Shown: one piece after another, positions 1 through 6,714 of the stretch
Layout of the letters: every line of letters starts with the position of its first letter
Position numbering within the stretch: position 1 is the first letter of the stretch
NCBI GenBank assembly: GCA_030598885.1
Contig: JAUVOZ010000094.1
Coordinates: 1 to 7,755, forward strand
Direction: 5' to 3'
Length of the DNA: 7,755 nt
DNA from: Anaerolineae bacterium
GTDB taxonomy: Bacteria > Chloroflexota > Anaerolineae > Anaerolineales > E44-bin32
The notes under the pieces: generated by a model
The model's input: the letters and a program-made list of their open reading frames with translations, nothing else
Told to the model about the DNA's origin: nothing
The model's database searches: none
Translations under genes and position numbers: made by a program

Positions 1-102
1 GATAATTGTGAAAAGGACCAGCAGGATTAAGGGTAAGATGAGCGCGAACTCAACCAATCCCTGCCCCCTCCAACGATGACGTTTTGGTTTAAATTTAATC
101 AT
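1..102 (-). CDS. TadE-like pseudopilin, N-terminal fragment (runs off the window)
   Basis: This is the first 34 codons of a gene that continues beyond the left edge. It starts at an ATG (102-100) preceded by a good ribosome binding site. The peptide has a basic head (KFKPKRHRWR), then GQGLVEF, then an unbroken hydrophobic run (ALILPLILLVLFTII). This is the class III (type IVb) prepilin signal of the TadE family: cleavage is expected after Gly13, with Glu at mature position +5 and the helix following directly. The same pattern, RHR-W/F-RGQGLVEFAL-I/V-LP, occurs in the TadE-like protein at 5248-3923, so the two are paralogues at least over this segment. TadE proteins are minor pseudopilins of Tad/Flp systems, anchored in the cytoplasmic membrane with an exported C-terminal part. 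That part is missing here, so full length and any extra domains are unknown. The gene lies downstream of the response regulator on the same strand. Confidence 0.8.
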   Translation of the reverse strand, partial: MIKFKPKRHRWRGQGLVEFALILPLILLVLFTII

Positions 103-106
103 ACTG

Positions 107-114
107 CCTTCTCC
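107..114 (-). promoter_or_regulatory. Ribosome binding site of the partial tadE-like gene
   Basis: On the minus strand GGAGAAGG precedes the ATG at 102-100 by 4 nt, with the GGAG core 8 nt away. It is a strong Shine-Dalgarno match and supports this start even though only 34 codons are visible. Confidence 0.65.
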
Positions 115-345
115 AAGAAATTAAAGGAAATAATAGGATCAGCCCCATTTAGGCTTTCCTCGATACACGTAGTCTATCGGTGTTAATACTCTTCATTCCT
201 TACAATCTCCTTACAGACCCATTTTCAAGACCGGTACTAGAGTCACCTAACTAATGTGAATATTCTCAAGTCCTTCAAACCGCTTCAGCTTTCGGCTATG
301 GTGGTTCGCAATCAACCGGTAGGACTTTCATGCTGTTCGGCTAAT

Positions 346-376
346 GGTTTCGACAAACTCACCCTGAAGCTCACCC
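346..376. repeat. Dispersed intergenic repeat fragment
   Basis: The segment reads TTTCGACAAACTCACCCTGA and continues with a second CTCACCC. It resembles the TTCGAC-anchored units at 432-449, 582-590 and 7736-7750, and sits only about 20 bp from the larger palindrome. I recall similar short TTCGACnnnCTCA units as common intergenic repeats in Chloroflexota genomes. That is from memory, not a search. Confidence 0.4.
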
Positions 377-389
377 AGAAACCCGGTCG

Positions 390-504
390 CTTGAAAATCT
401 CGTCGGGGGTCACCCTTCGGCGGAGCCTGTCCCTTCGACTACGCTCAGGACGAAGCCTGAGTAAAATCGAAGGGCTCAGGACAGGCAGACCCCCGACGAG
501 CAAG
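390..504. repeat. Large interrupted palindrome (hairpin repeat element)
   Basis: The arms pair in nested blocks: CTTG 390-393 with CAAG 501-504; a perfect 13-bp block CTCGTCGGGGGTC 399-411 with 488-500; a perfect 8-bp block GCCTGTCC 425-432 with 479-486; and an imperfect 18-bp block CCTTCGACTACGCTCAGG 432-449 with 456-473 (14 of 18 match) around a 6-nt loop. Unpaired bulges lie at 394-398, 412-424, 474-478 and 487. Either strand could fold into a long hairpin. The inner block is the core of a repeat seen elsewhere in this window. It contains no coding potential I trust and shows no clear target-site duplication. It could be a REP/BIME-like or MITE-derived element. Confidence 0.65.
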
Positions 505-570
505 AATTGGCATCAACTACCTAGAAAATAAGCGTCAATGGGCAAGAAAGACCAAGTGTATGGAATGTCA

Positions 571-590
571 TTCTGAGCGACTCCTTCGAC
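571..590. repeat. Dispersed intergenic repeat fragment
   Basis: TTCTGAGCGACTCCTTCGAC carries the same CCTTCGAC core as the palindrome's left arm and the unit at 7736-7750. It is short and degenerate, so it is probably a relic copy. Confidence 0.35.
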
Positions 591-720
591 ATCTCATGCT
601 AAAAATGGCAGACACCTCCGCAAGAGAAAACGGAGCTTGATAAGAACCTATAAGTTGTACATGGATCAAATGATTGGTGTCAGATAGCAATCAGATTTAC
701 TGGCATTTCGGATGACGTGG

Positions 721-1404
721 TTAAAGCTCCAGGCGATATCCATATCCCCGAACAGTTACCAGCCGGGTTGGTTGCGTTGGATCGATCTCGATCTTCTGCC
801 TCAACAACCAGATGTAACGGCGTAATGCGCTGCCACCTCCTCTACGGTACTCCCCCCACACATCGGTGATCAGGTCATCCTGTGAAACCGCTTCTCCAGC
901 CCGTTGAGCTAGCGCTGCGAGCAGGCGAAACTCGGTCGGCGTCAGATTGAGCAGACCTCCCTCCTGACATACCTCACGCTTGCCCATATCGACAGTAAGG
1001 GCACCTATTCGATAAAAGGCTTTCTCCCCCGCTCGTTGCGACGCAGTACGTGACAGGATGGCTCTCATCCGGGCGGCGAGTTCCTCTAAGCTGAAGGGTT
1101 TAGTGATGTAGTCATCGACCCCTAATTTAAAACCTCGCAGCTTTTCGGCCTCAGAGGTCTTCGCCGTAAGCATAATGATCGGTGTATCTGACAGTTCACG
1201 GACGCGGGCACATACTTCCCAACCATCCATCCCTGGCATCATCACATCCAGAAGGACCAGGTCGGGCCGCTCTTGGTAGAAGGCTCGTAGACCTTTCGGG
1301 CCGCGGTTGGCAGTGACCACCTTATAGCCCTCACGCTGAAGATACTCCTCGAGAAAACGCAACAAAGTCAAATCGTCATCTACTACCAAAACACAGATCG
1401 GCAC
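721..1404 (-). CDS. OmpR/PhoB-family response regulator with winged-helix DNA-binding domain
   Basis: A two-domain transcription regulator of 227 residues from the chosen GTG at 1404, the usual length for this family. The receiver domain begins at once (PICVLVVDDD). It keeps the acidic pocket DDD (residues 9-11), phospho-acceptor Asp53 in LLDVMMPGMDGW, the switch Thr80 in MLTAK, and Lys102 in the DDYITKPF loop. The C-terminal winged helix holds LTPTEFRLLAAL (recognition region near 154-165) and ends in the typical wing VTVRGYGYRLEL. GTG 1404 was preferred because GGAGG lies 6 nt upstream and the receiver fold starts there. Longer versions from ATG 1461 (246 aa) or GTG 1485 (254 aa) would add a tail with no recognised domain. 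It lies downstream of the histidine kinase on the same strand, so that kinase is its likely phosphodonor. The targets are unknown; the flanking tadE-like genes are candidates by position only. Confidence 0.93.
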   Translation of the reverse strand: MPICVLVVDDDLTLLRFLEEYLQREGYKVVTANRGPKGLRAFYQERPDLVLLDVMMPGMDGWEVCARVRELSDTPIIMLTAKTSEAEKLRGFKLGVDDYITKPFSLEELAARMRAILSRTASQRAGEKAFYRIGALTVDMGKREVCQEGGLLNLTPTEFRLLAALAQRAGEAVSQDDLITDVWGEYRRGGGSALRRYIWLLRQKIEIDPTQPTRLVTVRGYGYRLEL

Positions 1405-1410
1405 GGCTTC

Positions 1411-1415
1411 CCTCC
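1411..1415 (-). promoter_or_regulatory. Ribosome binding site deciding the response regulator start
   Basis: GGAGG on the minus strand lies 6 nt before GTG 1404-1402. The competing ATG at 1461-1459 has only GAGG at 5 nt, and the GTG at 1485 has no visible site. This favours the short form that begins directly at the receiver domain. Confidence 0.55.
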
Positions 1416-1485
1416 AAGGGTGTTCACCCAGCTGTTGGAGTTTACCCTGAGCGTTTCTCATAAGCACCTCAGCAGAACCTGCCAC

Positions 1486-1644
1486 AGCTTGCTGAAGATC
1501 TCAGGATTAGCTCATACGAGGTAAGTCGAAGGGCTCAGGATGCAATATCCATTACTTGTGGCTCTCCTTTTTAAAAACTATGTAATATATAAATTTTATC
1601 TCTGACTACACTAAAAAACCAAGCGCGAGAAAGAGAACGGTTCG
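1486..1644. other. Kinase-regulator spacer with A+T-rich tract and repeat fragment
   Basis: This 159-nt spacer (240 nt if the regulator starts at 1404) is long for a kinase/regulator pair. It has a very A+T-rich block near 1565-1600, including TATATT-like sequences on the minus strand that could serve as a -10 element. No matching -35 box is evident. The regulator may therefore have its own promoter, but this is only suggestive. No intrinsic terminator with a clear stem plus T-tract was found after the kinase stop. Confidence 0.4.
1526..1540. repeat. 15-nt exact repeat copy (TCGAAGGGCTCAGGA)
   Basis: TCGAAGGGCTCAGGA is identical to 467-481 inside the large palindrome. With ATCTCAGGAT at 1499-1508 it gives two nearby CTCAGGAT units (1501-1508 and 1534-1541). 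Its location in the kinase-regulator spacer suggests that a repeat element inserted or decayed there. Confidence 0.45.
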
Positions 1645-3840
1645 TTAGCTGGCATGTCTCAGCCAGAATACCAGTCGGGCTCCGCCGCTCGGATCCTGCT
1701 CGATTCGGATCCCTCCCTCCATTGCCTCCAATAAGCGCTGGACCATAGGCAAGCCCAACCCATAGCCATATACCTCGCGCGAATCGCTAGTGTCTACCCT
1801 ATGAAACAACTCGAATACCCGTTCACGCTCCTCAGGGGAGATCCCGGGTCCAGCGTCACTAACGGCGATATAAACGTTAGCGCTCTCCACCCACCCCTTC
1901 ACCCAGATCTCCCCTTCTGGGGCATACTTGAGTGCATTATCTAACAGATGGAAGAAGACACTCTCCAACACTTGATCATCAGCCATCGCTTCAGGCAGAT
2001 CATGCGGGAGATCAAGTCTTAGCCTATTTCCACCATGGTCTTCCAAAAACTTACTGCAGACTTTCCGAGCGATGCTTTCGACATGTACCGGGTGAGGTTG
2101 GAGAGGGAAACGACCTGCTTCCAGAGCTGACAAATCAAGAATAGTACCAACGAACTGAGCCAAACGTCGTGTCTCAGCCTCAACCAAGGCGAGAGATTCG
2201 CGCACGGAGGTTGTAAGCCCGGCGTCGCTGTTCAAAATAAGCTCGACGCCACTACGTATGTTAGTGAGCGGCGCGCGCAATTCATGTGACACCAAGGCGA
2301 CAAACTCTGTCTTCATACGATCAAGCACCGTCACCTCTTCTAACAGGGTCCCTAATTCAGCCACCGCAGCTTCTAGCTCGCTGGTGCGTGCTTCCACCTT
2401 CTCTTCCAATGCAGTATTGAGCTCTTCCAGTTCGCCACGCGCCTCAGCCACTTCATCGAGTGCTTTACGTAATGCAACTTCTCTTTCTCGGATGAAAGTT
2501 AGATCATGGGCAGTGACCGCGATCATCGCCCGGGCCTGCCGTACGTCATCTACCGGCATAAGAGAAAGCAACACCGGGAATGTGCCTCCATCGTCGCGCC
2601 TGAATGTAGCCTCTCCCGTCCAGCCATCTTCCAGCGCCTGGATGAGAATTTTATCCACCCCACTCTCAACGATTATAAAGTCCACCAGATTGCTAGTCTT
2701 ATCCCCCCCGACTGCTGAGCCCAAGACACGATTGAGAGCTGGATTGGCAAACCAAACCTGGCCATCCGCATGGCAAATGAACGCAATATCAGCCGATGCG
2801 TTGACCAACGCCGCAAATTGACGCATTTCAAACTGGCCGACGATGATACCCTGACGAGCAACCAGCAGCAGGCTCAATGCCCCGGCAGCAGCTACTGCGA
2901 TCCAATTCACCTCCCCCGATAACCACCAATCAATAACAGTAAACCCAACAACGGCGTAAGTAAAAGCGATCGATAGGAGCGGTTCCAATCTGGCTGATAC
3001 AAGCTGACCGGTTGCCCTCAATAAACCTTTCTTCGAACTCGTTTTAGGCAATATGAAATTACGCGAGGTAAGAATGATCAGAGCGCTGCTCACCATCCAA
3101 CCCACCTCAACCAACCCCGCCGAAGTTCTCTCCGCTTGAAGGATCCGATATCCATCTCCCAAATCCCCGACCGTAAGCGCCACCACAGCCAACCCTAATA
3201 ACCTAAAAGCTGTCCGCTGCTTGGGGTGCGGTTCAAGCAACGTAATTCGCAATATGAATATAAGGAGCACCATATCAAAGATCGGGGAGACCGCGGCCCA
3301 GAAAATCTGGATTGGTTCGCCCATCCCAACATCAAGGACCGGTTGAATGAGAATCAACCACGCAAGAGCGAACACCGCCAGACCAAGAATAATTTGATCG
3401 AGCAAGTCACGAAAACGCCCAAATCGCTCGGGGGGAGAAGCAGGATACGTCACTAGCGCTGCCAGAGCTGCCAGGTAACCAGCGAGATTAAGCAAATCCC
3501 CTGCCGATGGTAGATGCAGGGGAGCGCCGGTCAGCACCCAAGATACAACTTGAAGAGCATCGGCAGAGGCCCAGAGGGTGAGTGACACACCAAAGTAACG
3601 CCAAGAACGCCTACCCTCAGGCGGATCGGAAACTTTAGCGTAGGCGAGAGTCGTAAACGCGGCCGCGACGCGGACCAAAAAAACCAATGCAGAAGCCGTC
3701 GGTCTTAGAGCCGGCGAAAAGGGTGCTAACCAAAGCCAGACAACAAAAACTAATATAGCAAACGCTACAATCGCTGGCCAGCCCTTAAATAAACGTTTCT
3801 TTGGGCTCGAACTCTTTTCCATATATCGATTGTATGCCAC
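1645..3840 (-). CDS. Ten-helix membrane sensor histidine kinase with PAS, HisKA and HATPase domains
   Basis: A hybrid-free sensor kinase of 731 residues. After a basic N-terminus come ten probable transmembrane helices (about 22-41, 49-68, 82-103, 113-133, 147-169, 178-200, 211-228, 243-263, 287-308, 311-333) with short loops, so there is no large external sensor domain. A PAS domain (about 340-450) and a Glu-rich coiled coil (about 450-508) follow. The HisKA domain has phospho-acceptor His519 in LVSHELRAPLTNIR. The ATPase domain shows the N box HLLDNALKYAP (Asn635), G1 DAGPGI (Asp662), F box ERVFELFHRV and G2 GYGLGLPMV (692-700), so all catalytic motifs are intact. The membrane part, with PSAGDLLNLAGYL then a charged loop and LLDQIILGLAVFALAWLILIQPVL, resembles the multi-helix N-termini of some diguanylate cyclases and kinases (family recalled, not searched). 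The ligand is unknown. The start is uncertain: neither GTG 3840 nor ATG 3822 has a good ribosome binding site. It lies 82 nt after the stalked TadE-like gene. Confidence 0.93.
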   Translation of the reverse strand: MAYNRYMEKSSSPKKRLFKGWPAIVAFAILVFVVWLWLAPFSPALRPTASALVFLVRVAAAFTTLAYAKVSDPPEGRRSWRYFGVSLTLWASADALQVVSWVLTGAPLHLPSAGDLLNLAGYLAALAALVTYPASPPERFGRFRDLLDQIILGLAVFALAWLILIQPVLDVGMGEPIQIFWAAVSPIFDMVLLIFILRITLLEPHPKQRTAFRLLGLAVVALTVGDLGDGYRILQAERTSAGLVEVGWMVSSALIILTSRNFILPKTSSKKGLLRATGQLVSARLEPLLSIAFTYAVVGFTVIDWWLSGEVNWIAVAAAGALSLLLVARQGIIVGQFEMRQFAALVNASADIAFICHADGQVWFANPALNRVLGSAVGGDKTSNLVDFIIVESGVDKILIQALEDGWTGEATFRRDDGGTFPVLLSLMPVDDVRQARAMIAVTAHDLTFIREREVALRKALDEVAEARGELEELNTALEEKVEARTSELEAAVAELGTLLEEVTVLDRMKTEFVALVSHELRAPLTNIRSGVELILNSDAGLTTSVRESLALVEAETRRLAQFVGTILDLSALEAGRFPLQPHPVHVESIARKVCSKFLEDHGGNRLRLDLPHDLPEAMADDQVLESVFFHLLDNALKYAPEGEIWVKGWVESANVYIAVSDAGPGISPEERERVFELFHRVDTSDSREVYGYGLGLPMVQRLLEAMEGGIRIEQDPSGGARLVFWLRHAS

Positions 3841-3874
3841 GGTTAATGAAGGGGCAAGGCGACCACGGACCCAT

Positions 3875-3900
3875 TGTGGCCCCGTTTTAATGGGGCTACA
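3875..3900 (-). other. Intercistronic hairpin between tadE-like gene and kinase
   Basis: TGTGGCCCC (3875-3883) faces GGGGCTACA (3892-3900) across an 8-nt loop. This gives a 9-bp stem with one G-T (plus) or A-C (minus) mismatch. It begins 22 nt after the stop of the stalked TadE-like gene. No T-tract follows on the minus strand, so it is not a standard intrinsic terminator. It may be an attenuator or an mRNA-stabilising stem that separates expression of the surface genes from the kinase. Confidence 0.35.
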
Positions 3901-3922
3901 AGTAGTCGCTTATTTAAGCAGT

Positions 3923-5248
3923 TCAACAGTCTAAACCACAACCGATAGGTGTTTCTGTTGTTGTAGGAATAAGAGTCGGCGTCCTAGAAGGTCCCAATGT
4001 GCGGGTGACGGTTGGCGCCTTGGTACGGGTACGTGTGGGTGAAGGTCCCCAGGTTGGCGTTCGAGTCGGAGTCCTACTCGGCGTACGCGTGGGTGATGGA
4101 CCCCAGGTCGGGGTTCGAGTCGGCGTACGGGTCGGCGGCTGGGATTTATAAGTGCTCCTGGAGATGACGCAATAATCCCAATCGGGATAGTAAAAGGTTA
4201 ATTGGAGATAAAAGTACCCATAGATGCCTTCCGGGGGGGCATCATCAAAGTCCGTTCTCCATCTTTGATCATCGTTTCCGCTAAGTTCAACCCAGGTTTC
4301 ATCAACGGTAGTGGGTGAGCTGGAGTCGTAATCTCCATCTCCCCAGTACCTATAACCGAATTCAAACCAGTCAACATACGCCGGAGACGGAACATCCGGC
4401 CACTTGAAATATGTCTTGGTCAGGTATGCGTCGGCCATATTGTCGTTGTAGACCCTCGCATACACATCATCCCCACTCACCCACATACTTGATATGTAAA
4501 TCTTGCTGCAATCAGGAGTGGGCGTTATCGTTGCCGTTTGGGTTATGGTCGGAGTTTTAGTCGGGGGGAGAGTGTGGGTAACAGTAGGCGTATTAGTTGG
4601 CGGAGGGGATTCGGTGGGGGTAAAAGACGGTAAGACGATCGTGGCCGGCAAACCTACTACCCGAGCCACCCGGAACTGCTCCACAATCCCCTCCCGCTTG
4701 GCGGTCAGGTGCAACTGCGGCCACCATGAGCTGATAATGGGAACGATCAACGGATGGTCGAAGTCTACGGTTACTGATACTCGATCGCCCGGACCTCCAG
4801 GATCCTCTCCCGGTTGGCAATCAGCTGGGGTACTCGTGTTCGAATCGGACGGGAAATAAACCACGCCATCTTTATTCGAACAAATGGTCACTTTGTAATA
4901 TCCAGGTTGACCTGGCAGGAGGCTCTCGTTACGTAGGATGGCGACCGAGCCAGCGCGGGCGGCGTCCTTGGCCGAGGGGATGCGAGCCGCATCCTCCTCA
5001 GCCTGCTCGTCGCAACCCCCAAGGCAGTAGAGGTCGTTATATTCACCGGTTACAGCGTACCGTACCCCGAAGCGCGCTCCATTTTCAATCGCCAGCCACG
5101 CGTGCAACACACGGGCAAGTTCGACGATTACAAAGATAATGATTAACATCACCGGCAGGACGAGGGCGAATTCTACCAATCCCTGCCCACGGAAGCGATG
5201 GCGACGAGGATGACCTGTCGTTAAATTGCTGGCTGGCAAAATTTTCAT
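3923..5248 (-). CDS. TadE-like exported protein with two Thr/Pro stalks and a novel aromatic/acidic domain
   Basis: A 441-residue protein from ATG 5248. After a basic head, RGQGLVEF (20-27) gives a class III prepilin signal (cleavage after Gly21, Glu at +5), then a hydrophobic helix (27-45). Residues 46-200 form an exported TadE-like region with Cys75, 79, 123 and 144. A first Thr/Pro/Ser linker (about 208-246) leads to a domain (247-360) bounded by Cys247 and Cys360, rich in Tyr, Trp and Asp and with strand-like alternation; I do not recognise its family. A second, Arg/Thr/Pro-rich linker (369-434) contains an 18-residue tandem repeat, and the protein ends in CGLDC. It is probably a pilus-associated or membrane-anchored surface protein that projects the domain through the cell envelope. 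A longer frame from 5425 would overlap the VWA gene by more than 160 nt with no TadE homology, so ATG 5248 was chosen. It lies 13 nt after the VWA stop with only a weak AGAAAG site, which suggests translational coupling. Confidence 0.85.
   Translation of the reverse strand: MKILPASNLTTGHPRRHRFRGQGLVEFALVLPVMLIIIFVIVELARVLHAWLAIENGARFGVRYAVTGEYNDLYCLGGCDEQAEEDAARIPSAKDAARAGSVAILRNESLLPGQPGYYKVTICSNKDGVVYFPSDSNTSTPADCQPGEDPGGPGDRVSVTVDFDHPLIVPIISSWWPQLHLTAKREGIVEQFRVARVVGLPATIVLPSFTPTESPPPTNTPTVTHTLPPTKTPTITQTATITPTPDCSKIYISSMWVSGDDVYARVYNDNMADAYLTKTYFKWPDVPSPAYVDWFEFGYRYWGDGDYDSSSPTTVDETWVELSGNDDQRWRTDFDDAPPEGIYGYFYLQLTFYYPDWDYCVISRSTYKSQPPTRTPTRTPTWGPSPTRTPSRTPTRTPTWGPSPTRTRTKAPTVTRTLGPSRTPTLIPTTTETPIGCGLDC
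4022..4129 (-). repeat. 54-nt tandem repeat, two copies, inside the Thr/Pro stalk
   Basis: Two adjacent 54-nt units encode residues 374-391 and 392-409 of the stalked TadE-like protein. Each carries RTPTRTPTWGPSPTRT followed by PS or RT. The DNA copies are close but not identical (for example GTGGGTGAAGGTCCCCAGG against GTGGGTGATGGACCCCAGG), so the duplication is not brand new. Such repeats can change copy number in frame and alter stalk length. Confidence 0.75.
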
Positions 5249-5261
5249 TGAAACAGTCTTT

Positions 5262-6710
5262 CTAGTGTGTGATACGGGTAAAGATTCGGGAGGCGATCGC
5301 CTCGAATACTTCCAATAGACCTGCGCCGGTCGGTGAGAAATAATAATTGCCGCAGGATTCTCCAACTCCCACCAAATCACAAGGATCAGACGCTGGAGGT
5401 GTGTCAGGATTGCCGTCGTCTCCAATACCGGCGATGTAGCGCAACAGTTCCTCTCCCTGATTCACCTGACACCCACCTGGGTAGGCTGTAGGGTTACAAT
5501 CCCAGTTATTGATCACCAGATCCCCCAAACCAATAGTAAAGACCACCGCGCCTTGACCAGCATCGGTGCAGGTCGTTATCAAAGGATCAGGCGGATCTGG
5601 CATTGAATTCGCCTCCGGGCAACCAACAACCATACCCCACTCCACGGCTGCATCCTCAGCATCAAGTCCAGCTTGTCCTAACCCGTCTTCAAATTCAGCG
5701 TCTCGACAGTACGGTCTAGCCCAGGTTGGATCGATATCAGTAGGCCCTCCAGGGCAAACCCATTGGTTCAAATCATCTAAGGCAGCATTAGCGCTGCCAT
5801 CGGTAAGCAGGATGACGATCCAAACCGCTTCCTGCCGTGGATCAACGCCTAGATCAGAAGCCGCAATTTTAAGACCGTCGGCGGTATTGGTCGAAGTGCA
5901 GCCCCTCGGATCAGGTGGATAACCATCACACTCCGGATCGGAAGCAGGGTCTATTGAGAGTGCGACCTCAAGGTTGTTGATCGCATTTTTAATTGCCGTT
6001 CTGTCCTGGGAATCTGCAGAGGATAGAGATAATACGGGGGGGTTGGATGCTCGCCGATCGAATGTAATAATCGACATGCGGTCATAGGGGAAATACATAC
6101 GGTCCACCAGCGCCAAGGCAGCCGTTCGAACCTCCTCGAACGGGTGACATTGATCCGGGTTGCAATTGACCGGATCCCGCATCGGGTCGCCCAAGAGGGC
6201 GTCATATGCCATGGAAGGGGAGGTGTCTATAACCAACACAATATCCACTGAAGCAGTCTCAGAGATCGCGTCAGCGTGGATGTCAATTGATCCCCAACCG
6301 ATGATCGGCAAAAAAGCGAATTTAACCGGCATGGTCGCTTCAACCCTCACAAACTTGCGCGGAGTAGTTCCTGGTGGTGGGGGGTTCGTACCACCAGGGC
6401 ATAGGTCAGGATCGTCATAAACTGAACCAGGACTACCGAGATGGCAAATAAAAACTTCAGCGATGGCGGGGTTGAGGCTATTCAGATTGATGAACTCATC
6501 TGCTGAATCTTCGATCTGTTCTAATGTACGCCCTTCACGGAATTGGTTGGCTGCCGCCAGGGAGGCGGCGTCCACTGCCCGGCGTAGATGGCCGACCTGG
6601 ATGAAGAGAATGCCGGTGTCGACTGCTAGACCGATGAAGGCTGCTAGGCCGATGAAAGACATGGCCATCAGGATCATCGCTTGACCACGTTGGAGACGTT
6701 GGTTGCTCAT
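5262..6710 (-). CDS. TadG-like membrane-anchored VWA-domain protein
   Basis: A 482-residue protein of the TadG type. A short basic head (SNQRLQRGQAM) leads into one hydrophobic helix (about 13-36) and the TadE/G-like heptad region (VGHLRRAVDAASLAAANQF). Unlike the TadE proteins, the helix lacks Glu at +5, so it is probably a permanent anchor and not a processed pilin. A VWA domain follows from about residue 156. Its metal-ion adhesion site is complete: DTSPS (Asp162, Ser164, Ser166), Thr276 in the TNTADGL loop and Asp304 in LLTDGS. The exported part has 14 cysteines and the anchor none. TadG proteins take part in Tad pilus assembly at the cell surface; VWA domains bind partner proteins through a divalent cation. 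ATG 6710 was chosen because GAGAGG lies 4 nt upstream. ATG 6722 would give an ATGA overlap with the upstream tadE stop but has no ribosome binding site. It is in an operon with tadE-like genes on both sides. Confidence 0.9.
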   Translation of the reverse strand: MSNQRLQRGQAMILMAMSFIGLAAFIGLAVDTGILFIQVGHLRRAVDAASLAAANQFREGRTLEQIEDSADEFINLNSLNPAIAEVFICHLGSPGSVYDDPDLCPGGTNPPPPGTTPRKFVRVEATMPVKFAFLPIIGWGSIDIHADAISETASVDIVLVIDTSPSMAYDALLGDPMRDPVNCNPDQCHPFEEVRTAALALVDRMYFPYDRMSIITFDRRASNPPVLSLSSADSQDRTAIKNAINNLEVALSIDPASDPECDGYPPDPRGCTSTNTADGLKIAASDLGVDPRQEAVWIVILLTDGSANAALDDLNQWVCPGGPTDIDPTWARPYCRDAEFEDGLGQAGLDAEDAAVEWGMVVGCPEANSMPDPPDPLITTCTDAGQGAVVFTIGLGDLVINNWDCNPTAYPGGCQVNQGEELLRYIAGIGDDGNPDTPPASDPCDLVGVGESCGNYYFSPTGAGLLEVFEAIASRIFTRITH

Positions 6711-6714
6711 GCTA

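Larger units (their letters stand above)
103..720. other. Intergenic region with repeats between response regulator and partial tadE-like gene
   Basis: About 620 bases without a convincing gene. The open frames here are short, lack ribosome binding sites, and run through palindromic repeat sequence in both orientations. The region holds a large interrupted palindrome (390-504) and two fragments of the same dispersed repeat family (346-376 and 571-590). Its left part (103-250) is A+T-rich and must include the leader of the partial tadE-like gene, but I could not pick a convincing -35/-10 pair. No clear terminator follows the response regulator. Confidence 0.6.

Noticed and set aside
120..175. 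c-di-GMP riboswitch-like AAAGCC stretch in the leader of the partial tadE-like gene
   Set aside because: Only AAAGCC and a small AGCC/GGCT stem are present. The rest of the class I aptamer core could not be found.
256..531. 91-codon plus-strand open frame in the left intergenic region
   Set aside because: It runs straight through the interrupted palindrome, has no ribosome binding site, and has a rival frame on the opposite strand (503-312) in the same repeat.
601..635. Terminator after the response regulator (CTCCG/CGGAG stem, then TTTTT)
   Set aside because: The stem is only 5 bp with a 10-nt loop, and the T-run starts 10 nt after it, too weak and too distant for an intrinsic terminator.
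2258..2821. 187-codon plus-strand open frame
   Set aside because: It is antisense to the kinase PAS/HisKA region and Ser/Ala-rich low-complexity. The minus-strand frame has complete kinase motifs.
4503..4859. 118-codon plus-strand open frame
   Set aside because: Its Val/Gly-rich translation is the antisense of the Thr/Pro stalk, which is typical shadow coding.
5249..5425. Longer N-terminus for the stalked TadE-like protein
   Set aside because: It would overlap the VWA gene by over 160 nt and adds 59 residues without similarity. The typical TadE head starts at ATG 5248.
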